A stretch of 64,000 nt of DNA, taken from NCBI GenBank assembly GCA_013399895.1, contig VXBA01005114.1, positions 161,320 to 225,319 on the forward strand, written 5' to 3'. Source of the DNA: Serilophus lunatus (lineage: Eukaryota > Chordata > Aves > Passeriformes > Eurylaimidae). Positions 31,801 through 42,697 of the stretch are shown piece by piece. Both the position numbers and the translations under genes were made by a program. Below the pieces are notes generated by a model. The model saw only the letters and a program-made list of their open reading frames with translations. It did not search any database and was not told where the DNA came from. Positions within the stretch are counted from its first letter, which is position 1. Every line of letters starts with the position of its first letter.

Positions 31801-34800
31801 GGAGAGAGGAGCTGTCACTGCTCAGCACCCCCATGGCTCCCCCGACACCAACATTTGCTTTTCTCTCCCATTCTGTCCTGTTCCACCCGTAGGAATTCTC
31901 CCTTTGGCAGATTGTCCTGCCCCAATTCTCCCCGCTCCTCAAATCTTCCCCAACCACTCCACGCCCAACCAACACTCCGTTTGAGGCAATGAGTGGGTCC
32001 AAAAGTGGAATTAGGAAAAGTCAACACTTTATTTGGCTTTTTAATTGACTGATTCTCAGGACAGACACTGAAACACCAGAAATTTGCTTTTCTCTCCTAC
32101 ACTTCTTTGCACTTTTATCCCACCTGTAGGTATTTGCCCATTGGCAACAAGGGGATGTCAAGGAAAATATTGGAATAAACTGTTCTACCCCAAATCTTCC
32201 TGCTCCCCAAATCACCCCAGGTCCCACCAATGCTCTTCTCCAGGCCGCCAACAGGACCAGAAGTGCAACTTCTGTTACTCAGGAAGACTCAGCACCTTAT
32301 TTGGCTTTAAAATCTAATAAAGATCCAAAGAACCCTGAACTCCAAAGAAACCTACCCTTGAAAGTTGCCATGGATGTCACGCTTCAAAATATTTCTGTTC
32401 ACCGCCACCAAGGTTCATGTTTCTCCTCCCTGTCTCATTTATCATCTCAGATTACTTGACATAAAAACTTTCTCCCCCTTGGATTTTCTGTGTTAAGCCC
32501 AGAATTTTCTAAGAAAACCTCCTCAATTCCCAAAACTGTGTTTTCTTTTTGGAAAACCATCTGGATCAGTTTTGTTGAGCTGCACCAGCTGCAAGCGCAT
32601 CATCCCCGCTCTTGTTTTTTTCATTGTTAAACCCAACAAAAATAATGATGAAATTCCCACTGGCCATGGCCTGTTTATCCCAATATCAACCATGGAGTTG
32701 CCATTGGCAAAGGAAATGTGGGAGAACCCCCTGCTCCTGCCAACCACAATTTCCTCAGTGTCTCTATTTCCAGACTCAAAGAGCTGCCATTGTCTCATCA
32801 AGGGACTAAACACGACATTTCCAAGCCGTGCTCTGGTTTGAAGGCTTGGGGCAAATCTTGGCTCAAACATCCAGTCCTGGACATGGATGATGGGTGCTCT
32901 GAAACATGGGAATGCCCACGGGGTGGGAATATTATTGATGGCCTCTCCCATGTGCAGCTGGTTTCTGTCTACCCGGGGAGCAGCTGAAACCGGGCAAATC
33001 CCGGGCTCCACCAAGTGACCTCCATTTCAACCTAAGAAAATAATCAGGCGTGAAAACAAACAAATCCCCTTTTATAATGGCTCAAAAATAGGCGGGTTCA
33101 GCCGCCCAGCAGACTGGATTTGTCTCTTGGCTGCTGTGCCAGCAAACCCCTTGGCCAAGAGACCGTCGGCACCGCTGTCCCTCACTTTGGCATTGTCCTC
33201 ACACCGTGACGCTGTCCCTCACACAATGGAATTGTCCCTCACACTGTGACATTGTCCCTCACACAATGGCATTGCCCTCACAGTGACACTGTCCCTCCCA
33301 CAAGGACATTGTCCTCTTACAACGATGACGTGAATCACACAATGCCATTGTCCCCCTCACAATGCCATTGTCCCTCTCACAATGACATTGTCCCTCTCAC
33401 AATGCCATTGTCCCCCTCACAATGCCATTGTCCCCCTCACAATGCCATTGTCCCTCTCACAATGACATTGTCCCTCTCACAATGACATTGTCCCTCTCAC
33501 AATGCCATTGTCCCTCCCATAGTATTTTCCCTCACCCAGTGACATTGTCCCTCTCACAATGGCGTTGTCCATGTCCCTGAGACGTTTTCCCTCACCTACT
33601 GATGTTCTCCTCACACAACCCCGTCTGTCTCAGCCAACATCTCCTCGGCTTCCAGCTCCCAACGGCCGCCCCCCGTCGAACACACCAGCAGCAGGACTTT
33701 GGGCTCCTTCTCAACGCACCAAATCCTTGGGTGTCCCAAGAGGTTGGGTTTCCCCTTTCCTTCTCCCGAGACACTCCTCCCCAAGACTCAAGGGTGCAGC
33801 CAGGTCAAACCCCAAGGACTCACATGTGTTGGAGGAGACAGATTTTCCAATGTCAGCCAAGGACCTGTGGATAGGCTTCTTGGTTTGGTGGCGGTGCTTC
33901 CTGAGGAGCACGTAGCTTATCTTCTCCCGCAGCTCCGGCTTGAGCAGACCATCCTCAATCTGCTTCTCAATCACATCATCTGCAAGGGAGGTCCAGGGGT
34001 TACCCCAGAAAGCTCAAGACAATGAATCTCTGGAGCAAGTTGGTGCCTCTCAACTCCTGCCTTTGCTTAATCCCATGAAATTTGGTTTATGGAGCAAGTC
34101 AATGCATTTAAATCCCTTCTCTGTGCTTTAGGACATGGGGGAAAATTGGTTTTGGATGGAAATCCACCGGCTCCTACCTATAATCTGGGGCAAGGAGTAG
34201 CCATCCAGGTCCAGGAGCACCGTTCCCGTCTGGAGACACGTCCGCAGCTCAAACAGGCTGTGCAGGGACAACGTGGACACGTGGGGTTTGCTCCACCTCT
34301 CCCCACCTTCCTCCACCTTCTCTTCAAACTTGATCCACCTGGAATGAGAGTGGGATGGGCGTGGGTGACAAAGGAATAAGGCAATGGCTTTCCCTGGGGG
34401 ATGTTTGGCTCCTCCAGGTGGGTTTGCAAGCCTGGATCAATTCACCCTGAAAAGCTTTGGCTTCTTATTCAGGATGGAAATGGAGAAATCTTGTCACATC
34501 CTCACTCAAAGGGCTGCTTCCAGGATTGCAGAGTGGGAGAAAACCTGCCACTCCCACCAGTGAACTCAACCCCACAGATTTCCCCCTTCTCAAACTGCTC
34601 CTGTGGGGTTTGGGAGCTTCTGCCATGGAGCTGGCCGTGCCTCAGCCAGGCTCTGCGCCTCCACGGGCCAGCCGTGCCCCTGGGAGAGCAAAAGCCCAGG
34701 AAATGCCCAAGTCTTCTTAATTTCTTAGTGATGCTCAGACCTCCAACTGGGCTCTTCGTTCCCAGGGTGGGAGGTGAGAAGGTTCATAAACTCTTGGAAA

Positions 34801-37800
34801 TCAACCCTTGGAAAACAATAACTTGAAAACGGCCCTTCCACCTCCGTAATTTTACAAACCGGACTTCAGAACAAATTTGGGAACAGGGCTGACTCTTGGA
34901 AGGGCAGCTCCCAGCAGGACATCAGTCTGGGGGAGAAAGCTGCTTTTCCTTTCCAGGAGGCTCCCAGGATCAGCTTTCCCAGAGCTTAACCTTACAAATT
35001 CCAACTGGTCCAACTGGGATTTGGGCTCCTGTTGCCCCAGAGAGCAGCTGATGTCTAAGGAATGCTGGGGGAGAAGGGTGGAGAGAGCCCTGGGTTGTAT
35101 CAGCTGCATCAAAATGCTGCTCCAAAGACAAAATGCCAAGTGTTATTCAGGATGAGAATGGAGAAATCCAGGAATACCCCCACCCAAAGTGCTGCTTCCA
35201 GGATTGCAGACTGGGGGAAAACCAGTGACCTCCTCAAACGGCTCCTGCAACACCTGGAAGATTTCCTAAAACTGGGAATGCCAGGAATGATCTGTACCGG
35301 GGCCAAAACCCCAACACACCCCCCAAAACACAACATTTATCCCTAGTTCCATCGTTCCAAAGCTCCCCAGCCCCATTTCTTTGGAGAAACCCTTTCTCCA
35401 GCCCTCCAAACAACACTGCTTTCATGGAGAGGGACTTCAAGCTTCCCGCCGTGGCACCCGCTGAGCCCAAAGCTGATTAGGCCACTTTTCCTTTCTTTTT
35501 TGCCCCGTTTTCCAGACAAAAGTGGGTCATTAGGGAGCAGACAGGGTGGCAACTCGGGTTGGAGCGAGTGCAAGGGCTCAAGGCGGGTTTCCAGCGGCGC
35601 CTGTGCCCTGGGATCAACATCCCGTGATGGTTTCGCCAAGGCTACGGCACAATCCCACCTCCCTGCCGTGCTCAGGGCCTCGAGTTCCAGGGTCTTTTCC
35701 ATTTATTGTGGATTTAGAGCCGCTCCCACCTGCTGTTCCCACCAGGGAGCTGCTCTCCTGCAGCTAAAGAGGCTCCTCGCTGGGGAGAGGAAATTGGGAC
35801 GTGAGGAACCTCCATCCTCCCAGGAGGAATTTGGGAACATCCATCCCCAGCCCTCTCTGATGAAAATCCCAATGCAAACTGTTGGGGTTTTGCCTTCCAA
35901 GGTTCTTTTGGGAGTGGGAAGGATGGGTAGACACAGAAAATTCCATCCTCCCAGAAGGAATTTAGGAACCTCCATCTCCAGGCCTCTCTGATGAAAAACC
36001 CAATGAAAATATTGGGGTTTTTTTCCCTTCCAAGCTTTTGTGGGGAGTGGGAAGGATGGGTAAACACAGAAAATTCCATCCTCCCAGAAGGAATTTAGGA
36101 ACCTCCATCTCCAGGCCTCTCTGATGAAAAACCCAATGAAAATATTGGGGTTTTTTTCCCTTCCAAGCTTTTGTGGGGAGTGGGAAGGATGGGTAAACAC
36201 AAATCTATGGAAAAACAAGGTGGAAATGAAGGACTTTTGCAGCAGCATCCCTATGCTGTGGTGCTGGAACAAGGATGGCATCCAGGAAGATTTCTCCCAT
36301 CCACAGGGTGAAATTCCACACCCAGACTGGGAAATCCCACAGTGCTACAGAAAGGAAAGGCTTGGGATACATCAGCAACCCTGATTTCCTTCCCAAAGCT
36401 CTCCCAGAAAACCTCAACCCTACTGGTCTTTACAAAACTCAGGTCAGGAAGAGAAAATCCCACTTGGATTTGAGATCATTCCTTTGGATAAACTCCTGAT
36501 TCAATAAGGAAAATATCATTTTAATAATTTTATTTTTATTTTATTGGGCTTTATTATTATTGATGAGGGGTAGGAGAAGTTTAGCTCTCGACCTGGCCAA
36601 GAAAAAGCGTGCAGGGAAAAAAAACCCTTGGAAAAAATGTTCTTTATGTCCCTGATTCCCATTTCCCAGCTCTAATTCCCCCTTTTCCCAGCACATTCTC
36701 CCCTTTTTTCCCCCTCCCAGCCCTTTCTGCAGGACTTTGCTCTCTTGTGGTGACTGGGAATGGGAAAAGCTCCAGCTCTGGGGCTCATCCAACACGAGGA
36801 GAATTGGGACAAGATGGAAAATCCTCCTCCAGGCTGCTGTGCAACCCCCCCCCCCCCCCNNNNNNNNNNNNNNNNNNNNNNNNNNNNNNNNNNNNNNNNN
36901 NAAACCTTCATATTTCCTGCATTTCCCGAATTTGGGAATGTCTTCTTTGAACCCCATTAAAACGATGCTCATTCCCCAACCCTGTTTGCACTCAGGGGTG
37001 TTGAGGGAGGGGGTTTTTCCTGCCCTTTTCCCACCCAAGGCATCTCCCAGCTCACCTGGCTGACTCCTTCCACTCCATCTCCTCCCCATCGTGTTGCAAG
37101 GTGTCCATCTCCGTGAAAAGGGTGGGATTGGGAGGCTCATCATCCTCCCCCAGGATGTAACGGAGTCGTTCAGCAGCTGGAGACACTGAGGGGGGAAAGG
37201 AGGATCAGCATCCATTGGAGACGAGAGGATCCTGCACCATTCCCGTGGGGGAAGCCCCACTGGGGTTAAAGAGGGGTCTGAAGGGGTTTTTTGGGATCCT
37301 GGGTGGGGGAAAGAGGGAGGTTTTGAGGGAAATGTTGAAGGTGAGGAGGGGGAAACTCTTAAAATCCTGTCCCAAAATCCCTGGGCAAAGATGGGGGATG
37401 GTGGGGGAAAGGAGGAGTGGAAACCAGAGGGGAATATAGATCCAGGCTGGGAGTCATGGAATGTGGCCACCCCCTATATCCCATCCCCTGGAATTCCCCA
37501 TTCAGGAGCATTATGAACCCTGTTTCCATGGGCTATCCCACATTTTTCCCTACTATGGAGCCTGTTTTGTCCAGGCTGGAGCCTCCTGCCACCAGCAACC
37601 AAACCCTTACAGTCTCTGGGTCGGGATGCACGGAGCTCATGGCACATTCTCCCACTGAATTCCTGCAGGGAATGTGTGTCATTCCAGGGGAAGGACACAG
37701 AATTCTGCAGGAAAAACCCCTCTCCTTGCTCTGAACCAGCAGCCAGGCTGGGAGAGCCCCTGTTCCCTCCTGCTCCCCGTGGAGGAATTCGGGAACACGT

Positions 37801-40800
37801 CACCCACCAACCTCCTGCCTGGTGGGAAAAGGGTTTTCCATCTCCAGTGAATTCCCTGTGCCCAGGGGAGGGTGACAGAACCTCCTTCAAAAAAAAAAAC
37901 CACCACCACCAGCCAGGCTGGATTTGCTTTAACCCTCTCCATCCTCATGTGCTTTTCCAGGGAAACCCCAACATTTCGGTGGTGGGGAGGAACTGGCCAC
38001 ACCAGGATTGGGATGCTCCAAAAACCCAGATTAAAACCAACCTGATGCATTTTTAATACAACCCCACACCTCCTAAAACAACAGCAATTACCCCAGCTTG
38101 GAAAATATCCTTTTTTTTTTTTTTTTAAGCACAATCCTCCTGTTTTCAAACCAGGGAATAAGAAACTCAGGGAACAAAGGGCCCAAAATTAAATTGCCAC
38201 GTGTGAGAGGAGGGAAAAAACGGGAATATTGCCCTTTTTCCTCCCCAGAGGAGATGACCCCAAGTGGTGTCAGCCCTGAAAGAAGAGGATGTCCCTTTAG
38301 GCTGAGCCTGCTTAGGCACTTAAGCCCTTTAAGCCCCACCACCCAGACTAAAGCCCTGTTGTCAAGTCCTTCCCATTCCATAAGCTCCATTATTATGATT
38401 ATTAATATTCCTGTTAATTTTAGAGCTGGGCTCCCTGCCTGGAGGGTTTCAGGCTCCTTAAGCCTGTTCTGGGAAGAGGGATGAAATGGGCACAATGCTG
38501 CTCACCCCTCCTCCAGGCTTTGCCCTGCAGCCCAAATTTTCCTGTTAAACTCCAACTAGGATGAGCCAGGCCACGAAAAAATTGGGATTTTGCTGGAAAT
38601 ATTTGTCCTGGGGTGGGGGTGGAGAGGAATCTCTGGAGGAAATGGTGATAAAAGAGGGATTTGCAACTCTGCAGGAGGGGTTGGAGCTTTGCACACCCTC
38701 GATTTGAGGGTTGCTGATCCCAATTCCTGCCAAATTCCCTCCTTGGAATAGATCCTTCCTTCTTGAACCTTCCAGCGACTCATTTTGGGCTGTGACACCC
38801 TTGAGACAGTGGAAACCACAAAAGATAGAGGGAAAGTTGCACATAATGAGTTTTTTTAACTCTTTCTTCCTTATCCTCCCATATTTTAAGGAGTAAATCC
38901 ATCTTTCCACACCTTCCCAGCAGCATCAGCCTGCACTCACTGCCCTGAGCCTTGTTAAACCAACACCACCAGGCCCTGGCAGCCAAATTCCATGGGATTT
39001 ATTCACCTACAGGACCCTGGGGAAGCACCCAGTTCTCCCGGCTTTGTTTTTGATTCCTGGAAATTTCATCCAGCTCCTAAAAATCCCGGGAAGCAGCAGG
39101 TGTTTGCCTGGGGGGAGATTTTGGGCAGTGGCATCTCTGGGAGCTCCAGAGGAAAACTGCTGCAGGGAAACAGCCCAAACCTCCCCAAATCAGCACCTAT
39201 TTCTGGAAAACACTGTTCAGGGCATTCCCAGAGAGGATCCTGGTATCCCTGGGCCAGGTTTTAGGATGGGAAAATGTGCCCAAGCTGCAATTCCTGCGAT
39301 TTCCCACTGTGGCTGCAGCCACTGTGGATCCACAGAATCAGCTCAGCATCAACACTGGGAATATTTAGGATACACAGGATATTTAGGATAATGCTACAAG
39401 CAAAAGGCTCCAGGATTCCGTGGGAAATGGGACAGGACAGACTAGTGGGAACGATTTAAACCTCCCTTAATCTCAGGGTCATCCAGCCCAGCTTTGATCC
39501 AGCAGTAAAACCTCACCTGGAGGTGCTTTTCCAACCCCAGAATCCCGCTCTGGCTTTAGGCAGAGTGAGAAAAGGGGATGAAATTGGGGATGGGGGAATG
39601 TGGGGCTGCCTGGGGTTTCCAACCCTGCTGACTTCAGGCACATCCCACAACAGCCTTTCTCTGGCTTTTCATGGATCAGACAGGTCCCCACCTCCCAAAA
39701 CAGGAGGGGACTGGGATGCACATCCCATGGGAAGAGATGCTCTTTTCCTGTTCAAGAAAACCACAGGTCGGGGAGACTTTTCATCCTCCCCAATGTCACC
39801 TTTTCCACTTCCCCTCCTCTGGGGAGGCTGACACTTATTTTTGGGCTCAGCTTCAGAGCTCGGTGCCCTGAGTTCACCTGCAAGTTCCCAGGCCGCTTTT
39901 CCGAGGGAAAAAGTTGCTTTTCCGAGGGAAAAACAACCCCAAAAAAAGACCCAGGAACGTTTTCCCCCCTCCTCCCTCCCCGCTGCGTCCGCCACAAACC
40001 GATGGAAAAGCAAAACCCCAACCCCTACCTGGAGTTGTTTCCATGTTTTCCCCCATTTCTTCCCGGCCAAACCAAACCTTCTGTGCTCGGTACCAAAAAC
40101 CACCAAACCCCCGAACTTCCTCCTTTATCCACTCAGGCTTGTTAAACTCCCAAGGCTTAAGGAGCAGATTACAGAGAATATAAAGCACTTTCCTTTCCCT
40201 TTGGCTCCCATGACGGGAAGTTACCAAACCACCCGGGATGCGAGTGGCAGAGGTGAGCTTTGGGAGAGCGGGATGGACTCCGGGAGAAAGGGGAGGGAGG
40301 GACACGGGGAGGGCACGAATCCAACCTTGGCCGTGATTTCCCGCAGGGATTTTCTTCCCCACCTGCAGCGAGGTGGAAAAACTCCCTCGGAGCTCAGGGC
40401 AGGGAGTTTTTCAGGGAATGAACCCCCCCCCCCCGCCCAAGAACAGGGAATTCCTGCTGCGGAGTTGAGGCTTTTTGGGGGAGTTTTCATCCGTGGAATG
40501 AGTTTGCTCCCCCCAGAGCAGCCCCAGTGTTATATCCCGGGAATGTGGTCCCGCTCCTGCCTCTACTGAAGGTAAGAAGGAGTTGGAGCAAAGGCAGCAA
40601 ATAAAAAAAAACCAAACCAAACAACCTGGAAAACTTTTCCTTCCGCGGGGAAAAGCGGAGCCGAGGCTCTGCCCCCTCGGCCGAGCCGAGCCTTGGGCGG
40701 CTGCACCCAAACCCGGCCGCAAATTTCTACGGGAAAGAGGTGGGAAAAAACCCACCCCGAGGGCTCGGCAGCCGCTCTGCCGTGAAAATGTTAATCTGCC

Positions 40801-42697
40801 CTAAGGAGATTTCCCGGGAGCGAAAGGCCCGGGAAAGGCCCGTCGGGACCAAGGTGCGATGCCCGGAGGGTCTCTGCAATGCAGGGCCTCGATTTCCTCA
40901 CCAGCGCCTTCCCGAGGGCAGGGATAACCCTTTGTATCCCAGGGATAACCCTTTGTATCCCAGGGATAACCCCTTCATATCCCAGGGATAACCCTTTATA
41001 TCCCAGGGATAACCCCTTTCTATTCCAGGGATAACCCCTTTGTATCCCAGGGATAACCCCTTCATATCCCAGGGATAACCCCTTTGTATCCCAGGGATAA
41101 CCCCTTTATATCCCAGGGATAACCCCTTTGTATCCCAGGGATAACCCCTTTGTATCCCAGGGATAACCCCTTTATATCCCAGGGATAACCCCTTTCTATT
41201 CCAGGGATAACCCCTTTGTATCCCAGGGATAACCCTTTGTATCCCAGGGATAACCCCTTTGTATCCCAGGGATAACCCTTTGTATCCCAGGGATAACCCC
41301 TTCATATCCCAGGGATAACCCTTTATATCCCAGGGATAACCCCTTTCTATTCCAGGGATAACCCCTTTGTATCCCAGGGATAACCCTTTCTATCCCAGGG
41401 ATAACCCCTTCGTATCCCAGGGATAACCCCTTCATATCCCAGGGATAACCCCTTTGTATCCCAGGGATAACCCCTTCATATCCCAGGGATAACCCCTTTG
41501 TATCCCAGGGATAACCCCTTCATATCCCAGGGATAACCCCCTTTCTATCCCCACCCCGGTCCCATTTCCCACCCTGCGGGAAGAACAAACCCGGGCAAAG
41601 CAGCGCCAAAGGCAAACCCCGGGGGTGATTTAACCCCGGGTTAAAGGATGCTCCAAAGCCTCCCTCGGTGTTTGGAGAAGGCTGAGGCCTCGCTGCTCCT
41701 GTTGCTGCTGTTATTGCTGCTCTCGACTAATTCCAATCCCATTTCCCACCCAGTGGGAAAAATCAACTTGGGGAAAGTAGCGGCGAATACAGAGAGCGAC
41801 CTGCGGGGGTGATTTAATCCCTCCAGGATGCTCCCAAGCCTCTCCCGGTTTTTCGGGAAGGCTAAGGGAGATTCACTGGTCCTGCTGGCGTTGCCATTCC
41901 TGCTCTTGACTCACCCCGATCCCACTTCCCATCCCGCAGGAAGAACAAACCTGGGAAGCGCCGGGAGAAGCGGCGCCAGACACAAAGAACGACCCGCGCG
42001 CGGCGATTTAATCCCGGAGCAAAGGATGCTCCAAACGCGCTCCCAGTTTTTTGGGAGGACTCACTAGTGTCACTAGCGGTGTCACTGCCGCTCTCGACTC
42101 CCCCCAATCCCATTCCCAACCCCGTGGGAAGAATAAACCCGGGAAGGGGCGGGAGAAGCAGCGCCAGACGCCAACAGCGGCGGGGATTTAATCCCTCCAG
42201 GACGCTCCCGAGTTTCTCCCGGTTTTTTGGGGAAGCCCGGGGGCACTCACTGGTCCTGCTGGCGTTGTCATTGCCGCTCTCGTAGCAGCCCTGGCCGCCG
42301 TCGTCGGTGTCCGAGGGGTCGTGGCGCTCCAAGTGCCGCTCGCTGCCGCTCGTCCTGTCCCGGCTGGAAGAGGGAGATCGGCGCCGGCGCCGCTTCCTGC
42401 GGTACCCCCGGGGCACGGGCACCCCGATGTAGATGGAATGATAATCTAGGGAGAGGGGGGAAAGCCTTGGAAAGCACGGCTGGGGTTGCTCACTTCCAGT
42501 TTAAAAAGGCCCGGTTAAAAAGGCCAGGGAGATGTTTCCCATCGTGCCACAGCGAGGAGTTTATTGCATGGGAGATGTGATGGATCAGTTGGCACAGAGG
42601 GCCCGTTCCCAAGGCTGCACTCACCTTCCTCATCCTCGTATCTCCTCCTGGAGCTGCCGAGGCCCCTCTCGCTCATCCCATCCTCATCCTCCAGCAT
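16672..42697 (-). CDS. SLC4A5: Electrogenic sodium bicarbonate cotransporter 4 (NBCe2)
   Basis: SLC4A5 moves Na+ with HCO3-/CO3 2- across epithelial plasma membranes. Coding exons in order: 42718-42625 (ATG at 42697), 42445-42251, 37185-37056, 34338-34178, 33979-33824, 31797-31702, 30972-30917, 29570-29413, 29321-29234, 29078-28924, 28476-28333, 27944-27770, 27494-27361, 26461-26190, 23472-23411, 22756-22556, 21529-21416 and/or 21205-21092, 20682-20521, [one exon lost in the gap 19638-20100], 19365-19293, 19132-19064, 18781-18608, 18495-18334, 18025-17944, 17310-17243 and 16837-16672. All visible junctions are in phase. Landmarks: cytoplasmic domain (RWIKFEEKVEEGGERWSKPH), Gly-rich loop, extracellular loop with NAT, NTT, NVS and NLT sequons, [31 protein letters not shown], and a Lys-rich tail. 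Residues EDLRMRQSASYGRL and VIKIPMEPLP match SLC4A5 rather than SLC4A4. The ATG resembles the NBCe1-B type start; upstream non-coding exons are not identified. Confidence 0.95.
17243..17310 (-). CDS. SLC4A5: SLC4A5 dual-frame penultimate exon (68 nt)
   Basis: After the 82-nt exon, this exon reads KRASTWSFAF and stops at TGA 17278-17276, matching the human NBCe2 end (RKRSSSWSYSL as recalled). If the 82-nt exon is skipped, the frame shifts: it reads ERGPPPGALRSDSSPNGSDM then DR, stays open to the donor at 17242-17237 and continues in phase into 16837. The stop of the main frame lies only 33 nt before the exon end, so the main transcript should escape nonsense-mediated decay. Confidence 0.75.
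17944..18025 (-). CDS. SLC4A5: SLC4A5 82-nt cassette exon
   Basis: Bounded by CCCCAG and GTAAGT, it encodes FPPPSVIKIPMEPLPSQPHN then GGPLCLS plus one base. Its length is 3n+1, the same remainder as the 97-nt exon whose skipping makes NBCe1-C in SLC4A4 (length from memory). Skipping therefore causes the equivalent frame shift. Both neighbouring exons have good splice sites. Confidence 0.8.
19390..20100. other. (ATCCC)n/(ATTCCC)n tract and assembly gap hiding an SLC4A5 exon
   Basis: Degenerate CAGCCCATTCC and then CCATCCCATCCCATTCCCAT repeats run from 19390 into an N run at 19638-20100. The gap is probably a collapsed microsatellite. The exon that should follow ...NRKEHKLR (the family's GYHLDLFW to EQPQFLGV region) is not found in flanking sequence, so it must lie in the gap; its loss here is technical. 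Confidence 0.8.
20160..20400. repeat. Degenerate CATCACCCTGGGGCACC repeat
   Basis: Roughly ten irregular units built on ACATCACCCTGGGGCACCCC lie between the gap and the exon at 20521-20682. No coding content. Confidence 0.7.
21092..21205 (-). CDS. SLC4A5: SLC4A5 alternative membrane exon, copy B
   Basis: A strong acceptor (TCTCTCTCTCGCTCCCGGCAG) and donor GTAAAA enclose 114 nt, phase 0 at both ends. It reads LRKLISDFSIFMSILMFVGL then DVLFGLNTPKLQVPTDFK. It is homologous to copy A, 210 nt upstream in the transcript, with 20 of 38 residues identical. It resembles the corresponding SLC4A4 (NBCe1) segment at RKLISDF more than copy A does. The Asp of GLD aligns, by my count from recalled sequences, with the NBCe1 TM8 Asp754 ion-site residue, and is kept. 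The next acidic residue (DTPKL in copy A) is Asn here. I do not recall this version in the human NBCe2 protein. Confidence 0.8.
21416..21529 (-). CDS. SLC4A5: SLC4A5 alternative membrane exon, copy A
   Basis: 114 nt, phase 0 at both ends, acceptor CTTGCCTCCAG, donor GTTTGG (weak: no purine at +3). It reads VRAFIADFSNVFSILIFCGV then DACFGLDTPKLHIPSIIK, corresponding to the segment in the canonical human protein as I recall it. Including both A and B would keep the frame but duplicate a membrane helix, so mutually exclusive use is inferred. Confidence 0.85.
21725..22275 (-). mobile_element. CR1 LINE 3' fragment, reverse, about 550 bp
   Basis: Begins CATAGAATCATGGAATCCTG, the reverse complement of the CR1 3' terminal octamer repeats, and continues with GGCAGGGACACCTCCCACTG, GGAAGGGGCTCCAAGGTCTC and GGGGGTCTCACCTGAGGGGG. 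It lies between the 22556-22756 exon and the duplicated exon pair and is one of the most complete CR1 copies here. Confidence 0.85.
22840..23215. repeat. Degenerate 60-70-bp repeat in an SLC4A5 intron
   Basis: About five diverged copies of a unit with TGCAAGGAAAGGG, TATTTCCTGGTCAAA and a purine-poor tail. The interval also holds a short TAATTTAATTTAATC tract. Nothing coding is seen. Confidence 0.6.
24465..24492. repeat. G homopolymer tract
   Basis: A run of about 20 G in an SLC4A5 intron, preceded by CCCCCCACG. Its exact length is unreliable in assemblies. The surrounding 23900-25300 interval has no exon; an (ATT)n tract lies at 24260-24280. Confidence 0.8.
25690..26080. repeat. About 115-125-bp tandem repeat, three copies, SLC4A5 intron
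   Basis: Units share TCATCCATGTGGGACAAGG, TTCCACCTTCAGAATCACCC and GTCTCTCCACCTGGC, starting near 25731, 25846 and 25972. The array ends about 110 bp before the exon at 26190-26461. Open frames through it are not conserved in the SLC4 family. Confidence 0.8.
27988..28166 (-). mobile_element. CR1 LINE 3' fragment, reverse
   Basis: AATCATGGAATCAGGGAAGG, GAGGTTGGAAGGGACCTAAA, GGCAGGGACACCTTCCACTA and TTGCTCCAAGCCCTGTCCAA match the CR1 3' region in reverse. It lies between two SLC4A5 exons and is followed by a TATATATAAAAATAG tract. Confidence 0.85.
28663..28775 (-). mobile_element. CR1 LINE 3' fragment, reverse
   Basis: AATGGTTTGGGATGGATTTG, GGTCATCCAGTTCCAACCTC and GGGCAGGGACACCTTCCACT form a short reverse CR1 tail in an SLC4A5 intron. 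Confidence 0.8.
31245..31500. mobile_element. CR1-like fragments, opposing orientations
   Basis: ACAGAACAGTCTGAGTTGGA AGAGACACCCAGGGATCACC looks like a reverse CR1-type tail. GGAGATGATCTTAGAGGGCT TTTACAGCCTTGACAACCCC near 31457-31496 looks like a forward tail. Both are short and diverged. Confidence 0.5.
33185..33560. repeat. 20-bp minisatellite in SLC4A5 intron
   Basis: About 17 copies of ACAATGCCATTGTCCCTCTC with ATGACATTG and ATGGCATTG variants. Each unit contains the near-palindrome CAATGCCATTG. It sits about 260 bp downstream, in transcript direction, of the exon at 33824-33979. Confidence 0.9.
35811..36200. repeat. 132-bp tandem repeat, 2.9 copies, SLC4A5 intron
   Basis: Units start TCCATCCTCCCAGAAGGAAT at 35811, 35943 and about 36076 and include ATGAAAATATTGGGGTTTTT and GGGGAGTGGGAAGGATGGGT. 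Copies 2 and 3 are nearly identical, so the last duplication is recent. Confidence 0.9.
36200..40900. other. SLC4A5 intronic interval around exon 3, with a small gap
   Basis: Apart from exon 37056-37185 this interval shows no coding signal. It contains an N gap at about 36860-36901 next to a C homopolymer, a poly(T) tract near 38110 and an A-run near 37890. I see no mobile element in it. Confidence 0.6.
40917..41545. repeat. 22-bp minisatellite, about 28 copies, SLC4A5 intron 2
   Basis: The unit ATCCCAGGGATAACCCCTTT alternates mainly between GT and AT (CAT or TAT) at its end; units are 21 or 22 bp. The array directly adjoins the 186-bp exon-derived array. The long minus-strand frame (repeating GYKGLSLGYKGVIPG) is a repeat artefact. 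Confidence 0.95.
41545..42285. repeat. SLC4A5: 186-bp tandem array containing copies of an SLC4A5 exon end
   Basis: Four units, marked by CTCTCGACT or variants at 41720, 41903, 42091 and 42277 (spacing 183, 188 and 186). The rightmost unit includes the true last 35 or so bases and donor of coding exon 2 (42251-42445). The others hold diverged copies of that exon end followed by intron sequence with GGGAAGAATAAACCCGGGAA and GATTTAATCCCTCCAGGA. Confidence 0.9.

Noticed and set aside
40898..41435. Minus-strand frame of repeated YPWDTKGLSLG units
   Set aside because: Product of the 22-bp minisatellite; alternative registers give the same kind of frame.
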